Translations under genes and position numbers: made by a program
Part shown: piece by piece, positions 24,392 through 24,402 of the stretch
Numbering within the stretch: the first letter of the stretch is position 1
How the letters are laid out: each line of letters starts with the position of its first letter
NCBI GenBank assembly: GCA_024653385.1
Contig: JANLFZ010000024.1
Location: 1-24,402 of the forward strand
Reading direction: 5' to 3'
Origin: Thermoguttaceae bacterium
GTDB lineage: Bacteria; Planctomycetota; Planctomycetia; Pirellulales; Thermoguttaceae
Length of the DNA stretch: 24,402 nt
The notes under the pieces: generated by a model
The model's database searches: none
What the model saw: the letters and a program-made list of their open reading frames with translations, nothing else
Told to the model about the DNA's origin: nothing

Positions 24392-24402
24392 TGCCGCGAC
24401 CG

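Overview
The window is GC-rich and almost fully coding. It contains the right-hand part of a tailed-phage (siphovirus-type) prophage, then an initiator tRNA and a short block of bacterial genes. The host is most likely a planctomycete. The main evidence is the secreted protease at 20603, which carries the N-terminal motif LEDRVMLDA typical of planctomycete exported proteins. The lineage is inferred from this motif and the general gene style, not from a marker gene.

Layout. Positions 1-6457 are the packaging and head module, all on the + strand: terminase large subunit (its start lies outside the window), a NrdR-like zinc ribbon, a small gpW-position protein, a lambda-type portal, a fused prohead protease/major capsid protein and a DUF2190-type capsid cement protein. 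Positions 6507-8033 hold two unexpected exported proteins, a papain-like fold protein and a membrane-anchored thioredoxin-like protein. Positions 8049-13185 are the connector and tail module: head-tail connector, tail completion, HK97 gp10-like, tail tube, assembly chaperone with a -1 frame partner, a 660-aa tape measure and a tail-associated protein of unknown function. No sheath gene is seen, which fits a long non-contractile tail.

Positions 13200-19796 are the most interesting part. A 951-residue tail-module protein, of which about 570 residues are Ser/Gly/Pro low complexity, is followed by a Cys-rich small protein, a GT-B glycosyltransferase, a radical SAM gene (frameshifted as given) and a two-domain GT-A/GT-B glycosyltransferase. 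All four junctions are 4-base ATGA or GTGA overlaps, so the five genes look like one translationally coupled unit. The inference is that the phage carries its own machinery to modify a mucin-like, serine-rich tail protein, or else the host surface.

Positions 19797-20211 have no convincing gene. A tRNA-fMet on the - strand (20212-20285) has its 3' end facing the prophage and is a plausible attachment site, although no integrase or second att copy is visible. After it come a subtilisin-family protease with a P domain (+ strand) and, on the - strand, a 2[4Fe-4S] ferredoxin, an HExxH metallopeptidase and a cytosolic histidine kinase. The last two overlap by 4 bases.
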